NCBI RefSeq assembly: GCF_003478035.1
Contig: NZ_QUEP01000002.1
Coordinates: 124,001-188,000, forward strand
Source: Clostridium sp. OF03-18AA
GTDB taxonomy: Bacteria > Bacillota > Clostridia > Lachnospirales > Lachnospiraceae
Direction of reading: 5' to 3'
DNA length: 64,000 nt
The notes under the pieces were generated by a model. That model worked only from the letters and a program-made list of their open reading frames with translations, did not search any database and was not told where the DNA came from. This document shows, piece after piece, positions 51,769 to 60,741 of the stretch (its first letter is position 1; every line of letters begins with the position of its first letter). The position numbers were made by a program, and so were the translations under genes.

Positions 51769-51823
51769 GCGAACAATGAGCCAAAGTCCGCGCGCGAGAG
51801 ACTTTGGCGATTGGCGCGATAAC
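51764..51823. repeat. REP-like hairpin element, copy 2
   Basis: GCCAAAGTC (51,780-51,788) and GACTTTGGC (51,800-51,808) form a perfect nine-base stem. The 60 bases match 25,704-25,765 in inverted orientation, including flanking TTTACGCGAA and GATAAC. Confidence 0.7.
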
Positions 51824-52023
51824 AAGGGGAAACTCGCGAAGCGTGTTTTCACTTGTTTGTACCCGGAGTTTACAGCTTTGTTCTGGAATGTTATACTTGC
51901 AAAAGACATGAAATATGGAAACATCAGCAGCGATTCAGAGCCTGCAGTTCTGGTATTTTCTGCGGACGGCGCAGGAGATGTGCAGATATATTTGATTTAC
52001 GAAAATGAAAGGGAGCGCATGTG

Positions 52024-54387
52024 ATGAGCGAGGAAAATAAAAGATCGATCCGGATCTCGGTCCGGAATCTGGTGGAGTTTGTTCTGCGCTCCGGAGATAT
52101 CGACAACCGAAGGTCCGGGAACGCCCAGAAGGATGCGATGCTGGCCGGGGGACGGATCCACAGGAAGATCCAGAAACGGATGGGATCCGGATACCGGGCG
52201 GAGGTCCCGCTGAAACATGAAGTCACGGATGACGAGCAGGAGATCGTTCTTTCGGTGGAAGGCCGGGCGGACGGGATCTTCACGGAAAACGGGATCACGG
52301 TGATCGACGAGATCAAGGGCATGTATACGGATGTTGCGAGACTGGAAGCACCGATCGAAGTCCACCTCGCCCAGGCAATGTGCTACGGGTATTTCTACTG
52401 CTGCGACAAGGATCTGGACGGGATCCGCCTGCAGCTCACCTACTGCAATCTGGAGACGGAGGAGATCCGGCGGTTTCAGACCGACCGCTCAAAGGAAGAA
52501 CTGGAACAGTGGTTTTCGGGCGTGGTCCATGAATATTTTAAATGGGCGAGATATCTCTACCACCATGAGCTGACCCGCGACGCATCGATCCGGAATCTGG
52601 AATTCCCATACCCGTACCGGGAGGGACAGAGAGACCTTGTGGTGTCTGTCTACCGCACGATCAGCCGGAAAAAGCGGCTGTTCATCCAGGCACCGACCGG
52701 GATCGGAAAGACGCTCTCCACGGTGTTCCCTGCGGTCCGCGCGATCGGGGAGGGAAAAGGCGATAAGCTGTTTTATCTGACCGCAAAGACGGTAACGAGG
52801 ACGGTCGCTGAGGAAGCACTCCGGATCCTCCGGGGAAAGGGACTGATCTTTACTTCTGTGACGATCACGGCGAAGGAAAAGCTCTGCCCGCTGGAAAACT
52901 GCGAGTGCAATCCGGATGCATGCCCGTATGCGAAGGGACATTTTGACCGGGTGAACGAGGCTGTCTTTGACATCCTGCATCTGGAACAGGAGATGACGAG
53001 GGAGAAAATCCTGGAATATGCCGAAAAATATAAGGTATGCCCGTTTGAATACTGCCTTGATATTTCAAGCTGGACGGACGGGATCATCTGCGATTATAAC
53101 TACGTGTTTGACCCGAATGTGCGCCTGAAAAGGTATTTTGCGGACGGGCAGACGGGGGAATATCTGTTCCTTGTGGACGAGGCGCATAATCTCGTCTCGC
53201 GGGCGCGGGAGATGTACAGTGCTGAGTTAAAAAAGGAAGATATTCTCACGGTAAAGCGCCTGACAAAGGGCAAAGCTCCGAAGCTTACGAAGGATCTCGA
53301 GAAGTGCAATCAGGTGATGCTTGCGATGAAGCGGGAATGCGAGACATGGCAGCTCTTATCGGATGTGACATCCCTGGCGGCAGCGGCGATGGCGGTCTTT
53401 TCGGATATGGAGACATTTCTGGAGGATTTTCCGGATTTTGAAGGGCGGGACGAGGTCCTTGACTTTTATTTTGGACTCCGGGATTTCCTGAATGTCTATG
53501 AGCTGTTGGATGATCATTACCGGATCTACGCGGAAAATGTGGGCGTTTCTTCCTTTAAAGTGCGGCTGTTCTGCGTGGATCCGTCCTCGAATCTTTCACT
53601 CTGCATGGCACAGGGGAACAGCACGATCCTGTTCTCGGCGACGATGCTGCCGATCCGGTATTACAAGACATTGCTCTCAGGAAATGAGGATGATTACGCG
53701 GTCTATGCGAACTCCCCGTTTGCGGAAGAGAAGCGGCTTCTCATGGTGGCGACGGATGTCAGCAGCCGGTATTCGAGGCGGAGTGCGAGTGAATACCGGA
53801 AGGTTGCGGAGTATATCCGGGAGGTTGTCCGGTCGAAGAACGGAAATTATATGGTGTTCTTTCCTTCCTATCAGTATATGGAGCAGGTCGAACAGGCTGT
53901 GGAGGAGCTGGATTTTCCGGCAGATCTTCTGGTGCAGGGACAGGGAATGAAGGAGCAGGAACGACAGGAATTTCTGGAAGAATTTGAGAAGAAACGGAAT
54001 CATTCGCTGGCGGCCTTCTGCGTGATGGGCGGCGTGTTCTCGGAAGGAATTGATCTGAAGGAGGAACGTCTCATCGGCGCTGTGATCGTCGGAACGGGGC
54101 TTCCGATGGTCTGTGTGGAGCAGGAAGTCCTGCGCGGATATTTCGAGGAGAAAGAGGAGGCGGGCTTTGATTTTGCCTACCAGTATCCGGGGATGAATAA
54201 GGTTCTGCAGGCGGCAGGGCGCGTGATCCGGACCACGGAGGATGAGGGGATCATCCTGCTCCTCGATGACCGGTTCTTAAAGAGAGAATATCTGGAACTG
54301 TTTCCGAGAGAGTGGGAACATTTTCAGATGGTGAACCGGGGAAACGTGGGACAGTGCATGGAGGATTTCTGGGAGAGCAGAAAGTAA
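52024..54387 (+). CDS. RecB-like nuclease fused to an XPD/DinG-type helicase
   Basis: The 787-residue protein has an N-terminal PD-(D/E)xK nuclease core: GRAD (Asp near 83), VIDEIKG (Asp, Glu, Lys near 95-98) and a Q-x-x-x-Y motif (QAMCY). The helicase follows, with Walker A APTGIGKT near 223-230, an iron-sulphur-type Cys cluster (CPLENCECNPDACPY and CPFEYC), DEAH in FLVDEAHN, and C-terminal motifs including QAAGRVIRT. It is probably a DNA repair or processing enzyme. GTG 52021 is an alternative start. Confidence 0.85.
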   Translation: MSEENKRSIRISVRNLVEFVLRSGDIDNRRSGNAQKDAMLAGGRIHRKIQKRMGSGYRAEVPLKHEVTDDEQEIVLSVEGRADGIFTENGITVIDEIKGMYTDVARLEAPIEVHLAQAMCYGYFYCCDKDLDGIRLQLTYCNLETEEIRRFQTDRSKEELEQWFSGVVHEYFKWARYLYHHELTRDASIRNLEFPYPYREGQRDLVVSVYRTISRKKRLFIQAPTGIGKTLSTVFPAVRAIGEGKGDKLFYLTAKTVTRTVAEEALRILRGKGLIFTSVTITAKEKLCPLENCECNPDACPYAKGHFDRVNEAVFDILHLEQEMTREKILEYAEKYKVCPFEYCLDISSWTDGIICDYNYVFDPNVRLKRYFADGQTGEYLFLVDEAHNLVSRAREMYSAELKKEDILTVKRLTKGKAPKLTKDLEKCNQVMLAMKRECETWQLLSDVTSLAAAAMAVFSDMETFLEDFPDFEGRDEVLDFYFGLRDFLNVYELLDDHYRIYAENVGVSSFKVRLFCVDPSSNLSLCMAQGNSTILFSATMLPIRYYKTLLSGNEDDYAVYANSPFAEEKRLLMVATDVSSRYSRRSASEYRKVAEYIREVVRSKNGNYMVFFPSYQYMEQVEQAVEELDFPADLLVQGQGMKEQERQEFLEEFEKKRNHSLAAFCVMGGVFSEGIDLKEERLIGAVIVGTGLPMVCVEQEVLRGYFEEKEEAGFDFAYQYPGMNKVLQAAGRVIRTTEDEGIILLLDDRFLKREYLELFPREWEHFQMVNRGNVGQCMEDFWESRK

Positions 54388-54391
54388 AAGA

Positions 54392-54439
54392 AAAAAGAGC
54401 CCTGTCCGGCATGTAGTTGAGCGGGACATGACTCTTTTT
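54392..54439. terminator. Bidirectional terminator
   Basis: AAAAAGAG and CTCTTTTT, with inner TGTCC/GGACA, form a hairpin between two convergent genes. Confidence 0.8.
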
Positions 54440-54448
54440 GGTTTAATC

Positions 54449-55324
54449 CTACAGCATATCCATAAACTGCTTTGCAGCCTGGGAGACCGGAAGGTTCTCG
54501 TTGTGGACAACGACGAGCTGGCGGACCGGGAGAGTCTCGGAGAGCTTTAGGATAAAGAGCAGTTTTTCGTCCTCCGGGATACAGAAATCCGGGACGAAGG
54601 CGATCCCGAGGCCGATCCTTGCGAGGTCGATCAGAAGATCGTTGCTGCTGAGCTCGATCTCCGGGACCAGGTCGAGATGGGATTTCTGGAACATGGAGTG
54701 TAAAAACTCGCTGGTTGTACTCTTGCGGTCGAGCATCATGATCGGATAATCGAGAAGCTCGGCGAGTGTGAAGGTCTTATCCTGCAGCGGGAAGTGCTCG
54801 GCGCTTGCGACGAAGACATCGCGGAATTCGCGGATGGCACGGACGCTGTGGGTGTTTAAGAGACCGGAGTTCGGGTAGTTTGTGATGATGAAATCTACCT
54901 GGCCGTTCTCTAAAATGTGGGCGCACTCGATCGAGGTGGAGTTTGTCACTTTGATGTGGACGTTCGGGTAGAGCTTGTGGAATTTATTTAAGTACGGAAC
55001 CAGGAAATAGCGGCAGATCGTGTCGCTGGCGGCGATACGGAGCTGGCCGCCGTTTAAGGTATTTGCCTCTAAGAGCTGGGTCTCGCCTTTGTGAATCAGG
55101 TTCATCGCCGGTTCGATATGTTTAAATAAGATATCGCCTTCCGGGGTGAGCTGGACGCGTTTTGTACTTCGGATGAAGAGGGTCTGGCCGAGCTTTTTCT
55201 CCAGGACCTTGACGGACTGGCTGACCGCGGACTGGGAGATGTAGAGGCATTTGGAGGCCTCGGAGAAGCTCAGGGTTTTTGCGACGTAGTAAAATACTTT
55301 ATATAATTCGTAGTTGATATCCAT
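54449..55324 (-). CDS. LysR-family transcriptional regulator
   Basis: The 291-residue protein has the LysR winged helix (FYYVAKTLSFSEASKCLYIS, then QSAVSQSVKVLEKKLG) and an effector-binding domain from about residue 90. Members usually bind a small ligand and activate a divergent gene. Here no divergent gene adjoins; upstream lies the palindromic element. The target is therefore unknown. Confidence 0.92.
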   Translation of the reverse strand: MDINYELYKVFYYVAKTLSFSEASKCLYISQSAVSQSVKVLEKKLGQTLFIRSTKRVQLTPEGDILFKHIEPAMNLIHKGETQLLEANTLNGGQLRIAASDTICRYFLVPYLNKFHKLYPNVHIKVTNSTSIECAHILENGQVDFIITNYPNSGLLNTHSVRAIREFRDVFVASAEHFPLQDKTFTLAELLDYPIMMLDRKSTTSEFLHSMFQKSHLDLVPEIELSSNDLLIDLARIGLGIAFVPDFCIPEDEKLLFILKLSETLPVRQLVVVHNENLPVSQAAKQFMDML

Positions 55325-55430
55325 TATTAGTCCTCCTAATGAAACAAGGCTATTTTATCATAGAATGGGGGATTTGAAAAGGGGGAAAAGGAAAATTGGT
55401 TGTTGCCTGCTGTTGCCAAATTGGTTGGCG

Positions 55431-55629
55431 GGCGGTGAGCATCCGGCCAGGAGTGCTGGGGATGCGGGGATGGTTCCTCTAACCTCCCGGGAGACTGCTA
55501 AGGGCGGAGAACAGCGGACACAACTCGCTTCGCTCAAACAAGTGTCCGCTGTTCTCCAACGCAGTCACCCGCGAGCTAAGAGGAAGCCAGATCCCCGGAT
55601 CATGCACTCCTGTCCGGACGCTCACCGCC
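55431..55629. repeat. Long palindromic element, copy 2 (199 bp)
   Basis: A perfect 16-base stem (55,506-55,521 with 55,542-55,557) surrounds a 20-base loop, AACTCGCTTCGCTCAAACAA, that differs in two positions from the loop of copy 1. CCTCTAACC/CTAAGAGG and outer GGCGGTGAGC/GCTCACCGCC arms match the design of copy 1. The rest of the gap 55,325-55,885 shows no gene. Confidence 0.8.
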
Positions 55630-55885
55630 GGCGGCGGTATTGCTGGCATATTTTAAGAAGGGATGTTTCTGTGGATAGTGACAATCGTTGGGCAGAAGTT
55701 TCGTTATTTTTGCGGGTGACATGTGCTTATGTATGAATTCCAGGAGAGAAGTAAATTCTGCGAGCCTGGTGCAATAGGTTTTTTCTTTACTATGGAAGTC
55801 AGGGAAAAAATATGGTATGCTTACAGGGAACATGGAATTTTTGATATGTTTATATTTTTATCAATAGAAGAACGGAGAGAAGATC

Positions 55886-56500
55886 ATGGCAGAGAAAATG
55901 AGATATGGCAGTAATGAGAATGAGAGTGGGAATGTTGATGACGAGTTCAACAATGCGAATGAGGAGCTGAATCCGGAAGATATTTACCGTGTATATATGG
56001 AAGAGATCGCGGCGATCCCGCCGTGCAGTGAGGAGGAGAATGAGAAGCTGCTCGGGGAGATCCGGAGTGGGAATAAGGCGGCGAGGGAGCGTCTGATCGA
56101 GGGTAATCTGAAAAATGCGCTGTTTTTTGTTCAGGATTATATCAATAAGGGCGTCCCGATGGCGGATCTGATCCAGGAGGCGAGTATGGAGCTGATGATG
56201 CTGGCGGATGAAGGCTTTGAGGGGAGCTTTGAGAAGCTTTTAGAGAGCCGGATTCGTGTCCGCATGGAGGAGATCATCAACGACCAGAAGAAGGAGACGG
56301 ATATCGAGGAGGAGATGCTGGCGCGCGTCAATGTTCTCCAGGAGGTTTCAAAGTCCATGGCGGAGGAGCTTGGGCGTGAGGCGAAGCTTTCGGAGCTTGC
56401 GGAGCGCATGAAGATGACGGAGGACGAGGTCCGGGAGATCATGAAGGTGACAATGGATGCGCTCAGCATGAGCAAGATCAATCAGGATCTGCAGAGTTAA
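55886..56500 (+). CDS. Sigma-factor-like protein without region 4
   Basis: The 204-residue product has a sigma-70-type start (DIYRVYMEEIAAIPPCSEEE, like region 1.2), a region 2-like block (AARERLIEGNLKNALFFVQDYINKG, ADLIQEASMELMMLADE) and a region 3-like helical part (MAEELGREAKLSELAERMKM). It then ends, lacking region 4, which would contact the -35 box. It could be a sigma relative with a reduced promoter, or a regulator that binds RNA polymerase core. ATG 55886 has GGAGAGAAGATC upstream. Confidence 0.75.
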   Translation: MAEKMRYGSNENESGNVDDEFNNANEELNPEDIYRVYMEEIAAIPPCSEEENEKLLGEIRSGNKAARERLIEGNLKNALFFVQDYINKGVPMADLIQEASMELMMLADEGFEGSFEKLLESRIRVRMEEIINDQKKETDIEEEMLARVNVLQEVSKSMAEELGREAKLSELAERMKMTEDEVREIMKVTMDALSMSKINQDLQS

Positions 56501-56636
56501 TAATTTGCGGTGATACAGGATGGAAAAGAGTTCATCGCTGTGGGAGTATGCTGGATGTGACAACTGATAAGCATAAGTAATAAAATAAATTAGATATATT
56601 AACTTTACTAATCACACAAATCTGTGCTATGATAAT

Positions 56637-56710
56637 GGAAAATGGATTGCTCCGCACGAGGTGGCGCTGCAGTCATGAAAAATAACAACCATCGGACAAA
56701 GCCGTTTTCC
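56637..56710 (+). promoter_or_regulatory. Possible closed RNA domain before purL
   Basis: GGAAAATGG (56,637-56,645) can pair with CCGTTTTCC (56,702-56,710) right before the AGGAGGAGAG ribosome site, closing a 56-base domain. A TATGAT at 56,629 could be the promoter, in which case the 5' arm is partly lost. I could not match a known riboswitch. Confidence 0.35.
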
Positions 56711-56723
56711 AGGAGGAGAGACT

Positions 56724-59700
56724 ATGAGCGTAAAGCGCGTGTTTGTTGAGAAGAAACCGGAATATGCAATCAAGGCGAGAGAGCTTCGCGAGGAGATCGA
56801 GAGCTACCTTGACATTACAGAGGTAACGGGCGTTCGTGTACTGGTCCGCTACGATATTGAAAATATTTCTGAGGATGTATATAAAGAGGCACTCGGAACG
56901 ATTTTTTCCGAGCCGCCGGTCGATGAGGTGTTCGAGGAGACATTCCCGCATGGCGCGGACGACGTGGTATTCTCCGTCGAGTATCTGCCTGGGCAGTTCG
57001 ACCAGAGAGCTGATTCTGCGGAGCAGTGTGTAAAGTTATTAAATGAGAATGAGGAGCCGGTGATCCGCTCCGCAATGACTTATGTGATCTCCGGAAAGCT
57101 TTCCGCTGAGGAGATCGCTGCGATCAAGTCCTTCTGTATCAACCCGGTGGACTCCAGAGAGGCGTCCGAGGAGATCCCGGAGACACTTGTGACCGTATTT
57201 GATGTGCCGGAGGATGTTGCGATCTTTGACGGTTTTAAAGATATGGATGAGGCGGCTTTAAAGGAACTCTACAGCTCCTTAAATCTCGCAATGACCTTCA
57301 AGGATTTCCTTCACATCCAGAATTACTATAAGAACGAGGAGAAGAGAGATCCGTCTGTGACAGAGATCCGTGTGCTCGATACATACTGGTCCGATCACTG
57401 CCGTCATACGACATTCTCCACAGAGCTGAAAAATGTGACATTCACAGACGGCGACTACAAAAAGCCGATTGAGGACACTTATAACCAGTATCTTGCGGAT
57501 CATAAAGAGATCTACAAAGGCCGCGACGACAAGTTTGTTTGCCTGATGGACCTTGCGATCATGGGCATGAAAAAGCTCCGCAAAGAGGGCAAACTCGAAG
57601 ATCTCGAGGTTTCTGATGAGATCAACGCCTGCTCCATCGTTGTTCCGGTCGAGATCGACGGAAAGACAGAAGAGTGGCTTGTAAACTTCAAGAATGAGAC
57701 TCACAACCATCCGACCGAGATCGAGCCGTTCGGCGGCGCTGCGACATGCCTCGGCGGTGCGATCCGTGATCCGCTTTCCGGACGTACTTATGTATACCAG
57801 GCAATGCGCATCACAGGTGCGGCAGATCCGACAAAACCGTTAAATGAGACATTAAAGGGAAAACTCCCGCAGAGAAAGATCGTCACAGAGGCTGCCCATG
57901 GATACAGCTCCTACGGAAACCAGATCGGACTTGCGACCGGTTATGTAAAAGAGCTTTACCACCCGGGATATGTTGCAAAGAGAATGGAGATCGGTGCCGT
58001 TATGGCAGCAGCTCCGAGAAAGAACGTCATCCGTGAGACATCCGATCCGGGCGATGTGATCATCTTACTTGGCGGACGTACCGGACGTGACGGTATCGGT
58101 GGTGCGACAGGTTCCTCCAAGGTGCACACAGAGGCATCCATCGAGGTCTGCGGCGCTGAGGTCCAGAAAGGTAATGCCCCGACTGAGAGAAAGATCCAGA
58201 GAATGTTCCGCCGTCCGGAAGTTTCCAGACTGATCAAGAAGTGTAACGACTTCGGTGCAGGCGGAGTTTCCGTAGCAATCGGTGAGCTCGCAGACGGACT
58301 TCTGATCGACCTTGACAAGGTTCCGAAGAAGTATGCAGGTCTTGACGGAACAGAACTTGCGATTTCCGAGTCCCAGGAGAGAATGGCAGTTGTCGTTGAC
58401 CCGAAAGATGTTGACGCATTCTTAGGCTACGCAGAGGAAGAGAACCTTGAGGCGGTGACGGTTGCGACGGTTACCGAGAGCCCGAGACTCGTTCTCACAT
58501 GGCGCGGAAAGACCATCGTTGATTTAAGCCGTGCGTTCCTTGATACGAACGGTGCTCACCAGGAGACAGACGTGACCCTGGAAGTTCCGAACCACGAGGG
58601 AACCCCGTTTGAAAAGAAAGAAGTGGGAGATGTTAAGGAAAAATGGCTGAAGATGCTCGGCTCCTTAAATGTATGCTCCCAGAAAGGTCTCGTTGAGATG
58701 TTCGACTCCTCCATCGGCGCATCTACCGTTATGATGCCGTATGGCGGTAAATATCAGCAGACCGAGATTCAGACCATGGTTGCAAAGCTTCCGGTCCTCG
58801 AAGGAAAGTGCGACGCTGTGACCATGATGAGCTACGGCTTCGATCCGTATCTCTCCAGCTGGAGCCCGTACCACGGCGCGATCTATGCGGTCCTCACATC
58901 CGTTGCGAAGATCGCGGCAGCAGGCGGCGATTATAAGAAGATCCGCTTCACATTCCAGGAGTACTTCCGCAGAATGAGCAGCGAGCCGACAAGATGGAGC
59001 CAGCCGTTCGCAGCACTTCTCGGTGCTTACAACGCACAGCTCGGCTTCGGGCTTCCGTCCATCGGCGGAAAGGACAGCATGTCCGGAACCTTCGATGAGG
59101 AGAGCGGAAAGGAGATCGACGTTCCGCCGACACTCGTCTCCTTCGCAGTTGACGTGGCGAACGCAAAGAACATGATCTCTCCGGAATTCAAGAAAGCCGG
59201 AAACAAGATCGTTGTATTTGAAATCAAGAAAGATTCCTATGATCTCCCGGATTACGCGCAGATCATGGATGGTTATGATAAACTTCATGAGGACATCAAG
59301 GCAGGCCGCGTGATCTCCGCTTATGCCGCTGAGGCGAACGGTATCGCAGAGGCTGTCAGCAAGATGGCATTCGGCAACCACTTAGGCGTGAAGATCGAGC
59401 ATGACGTGGATCCGAGAGACTTTTTCGCACCGGCATGGGGCGATATCGTATGCGAGGTTCCGGCAGATAAGGTCGGAGAGCTTCAGATGAGCTACCGTGT
59501 GATCGGTGAGGTTACCGACAAGGCAGCCTTCGAGTACGGCAATGTCTCCATCACGCTCGATGAGGCATTAAAGACATGGGATGCGACTCTTGAGGATGTA
59601 TTCCCGACCGAGAGCGGCGTGAAGAAGGAAGAAGTTAAGAACGAAGTATTTAAGGCAGACAACATCGTGATCTGTGACCACAAGATCGGAACTCCGACCG

Positions 59701-60488
59701 TATTCATTCCGGTATTTCCGGGTACAAACTGTGAGTATGACAGTGCGAAGGCATTTGAGCGCGCCGGAGCGAAGGTCATCACGAAGGTATTTAAGAACAT
59801 GAGCGCCGAGGATATCCGTGATTCTGTCGAGACTTACAAAAAATCCATCGGGCAGGCGCAGATCGTCATGTTCCCGGGCGGATTCTCCGCAGGCGATGAG
59901 CCGGAAGGTTCCGCGAAGTTCTTTGCTACCGCGTTCCGCAACGAGGTATTAAAGGACGAGATCATGAAGCTCTTAAATGAGCGTGACGGACTCATGCTCG
60001 GTATCTGCAATGGCTTCCAGGCACTCATCAAGCTCGGACTCGTTCCGGAAGGAAAGATCGTAGAGCAGAAGCCGGATTCTCCGACCCTGACCTACAACAC
60101 GATCGGACGTCATGTCTCCAAGATGGTGAACTTAAAGGTTGTCTCCAACAAGTCCCCGTGGCTTGCTGAGGCAAAGCTCGGCGGTATCTACACGAACCCG
60201 GTATCCCACGGTGAGGGACGTTTCGTAGCTCCGAAGGAGTGGATCGACAAGCTCTTTGCAAACGGACAGGTTGCGACCCAGTATGTGGATCTTAACGGCA
60301 ATCCGACGATGGATGAGTACTGGAACCCGAACGGCTCCTTCATGGCGATCGAAGGTATCACAAGTCCGGATGGACGTGTATACGGCAAGATGGGTCACGC
60401 AGAGAGACGCGGCGACTTTGTTGCAAAGAACATCACCGGAGAACAGGATCTGAAGCTGTTTGAGAGCGGTGTGAAGTACTTTAAATAA
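56724..60488 (+). CDS. purL: Phosphoribosylformylglycinamidine synthase, single-chain
   Basis: This enzyme makes FGAM from FGAR, ATP and glutamine in purine synthesis. The 1,254-residue chain has an N-terminal domain, synthetase domains with LDTYWSDHCRHTTFSTEL, VNFKNETHNHPTEIEPFGGA and QIGLATGYV, and a second half. The glutaminase is fused at the C-terminus (PVFPGTNCEYDSAKAFERAG, GGFSAGDEPEG, MLGICNGFQ with its Cys). Bacilli split this into PurL, PurQ and PurS, while several Clostridia use the long chain as here. A strong AGGAGGAGAG site precedes the start. Confidence 0.95.
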   Translation: MSVKRVFVEKKPEYAIKARELREEIESYLDITEVTGVRVLVRYDIENISEDVYKEALGTIFSEPPVDEVFEETFPHGADDVVFSVEYLPGQFDQRADSAEQCVKLLNENEEPVIRSAMTYVISGKLSAEEIAAIKSFCINPVDSREASEEIPETLVTVFDVPEDVAIFDGFKDMDEAALKELYSSLNLAMTFKDFLHIQNYYKNEEKRDPSVTEIRVLDTYWSDHCRHTTFSTELKNVTFTDGDYKKPIEDTYNQYLADHKEIYKGRDDKFVCLMDLAIMGMKKLRKEGKLEDLEVSDEINACSIVVPVEIDGKTEEWLVNFKNETHNHPTEIEPFGGAATCLGGAIRDPLSGRTYVYQAMRITGAADPTKPLNETLKGKLPQRKIVTEAAHGYSSYGNQIGLATGYVKELYHPGYVAKRMEIGAVMAAAPRKNVIRETSDPGDVIILLGGRTGRDGIGGATGSSKVHTEASIEVCGAEVQKGNAPTERKIQRMFRRPEVSRLIKKCNDFGAGGVSVAIGELADGLLIDLDKVPKKYAGLDGTELAISESQERMAVVVDPKDVDAFLGYAEEENLEAVTVATVTESPRLVLTWRGKTIVDLSRAFLDTNGAHQETDVTLEVPNHEGTPFEKKEVGDVKEKWLKMLGSLNVCSQKGLVEMFDSSIGASTVMMPYGGKYQQTEIQTMVAKLPVLEGKCDAVTMMSYGFDPYLSSWSPYHGAIYAVLTSVAKIAAAGGDYKKIRFTFQEYFRRMSSEPTRWSQPFAALLGAYNAQLGFGLPSIGGKDSMSGTFDEESGKEIDVPPTLVSFAVDVANAKNMISPEFKKAGNKIVVFEIKKDSYDLPDYAQIMDGYDKLHEDIKAGRVISAYAAEANGIAEAVSKMAFGNHLGVKIEHDVDPRDFFAPAWGDIVCEVPADKVGELQMSYRVIGEVTDKAAFEYGNVSITLDEALKTWDATLEDVFPTESGVKKEEVKNEVFKADNIVICDHKIGTPTVFIPVFPGTNCEYDSAKAFERAGAKVITKVFKNMSAEDIRDSVETYKKSIGQAQIVMFPGGFSAGDEPEGSAKFFATAFRNEVLKDEIMKLLNERDGLMLGICNGFQALIKLGLVPEGKIVEQKPDSPTLTYNTIGRHVSKMVNLKVVSNKSPWLAEAKLGGIYTNPVSHGEGRFVAPKEWIDKLFANGQVATQYVDLNGNPTMDEYWNPNGSFMAIEGITSPDGRVYGKMGHAERRGDFVAKNITGEQDLKLFESGVKYFK

Positions 60489-60507
60489 TTGAAATACTGA
60501 TACTTTG

Positions 60508-60542
60508 AATGCCCCGGGGGATGCGTACTCCGGGGCATTTGC
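60508..60542 (+). terminator. Terminator of purL
   Basis: AATGCCCCGG (60,508-60,517) pairs with CCGGGGCATT (60,530-60,539), with a short T run. Confidence 0.75.
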
Positions 60543-60585
60543 TGTGTTGCTGTTTCCTGCCGCATCACCGCGGTGACTTAGTTAG

Positions 60586-60614
60586 TTGACAGAAACCAGA
60601 GTGCGTACTAAACT
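60586..60614 (+). promoter_or_regulatory. Promoter of the C69 dipeptidase gene
   Basis: TTGACA (60,586-60,591) and TAAACT (60,609-60,614) are 17 bases apart. Confidence 0.75.
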
Positions 60615-60624
60615 GAAGATATCC

Positions 60625-60701
60625 GTGGCTGGCGGACAGAATGGCCGAATGAAGACTGCTTCGCAGGACAGTTTCCTGCGGAAAGTTCAGGAGGCAGCCG
60701 C
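60625..60701 (+). ncRNA. Structured leader of the C69 dipeptidase gene
   Basis: GTGGCTG (60,625-60,631) and CAGCCGC (60,695-60,701) close a 77-base domain holding a perfect CGCAGGA/TCCTGCG stem (60,662-60,680). It starts within about ten bases of the predicted transcript start. It does not match a riboswitch class that I recognise. Confidence 0.4.
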
Positions 60702-60741
60702 GAAACCATGATGACAAAATTGAATTTTGGGGGTATCTGAT

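Noticed and set aside
55314..55914. Open frames between the LysR gene and the sigma-like gene
   Set aside because: They cross the palindromic element and have neither a suitable start signal nor recognisable protein sequence.
56637..56710. T-box or guanidine-II riboswitch before purL
   Set aside because: A weak AGGTGG and one ACGA loop are present, but the rest of either consensus is missing.
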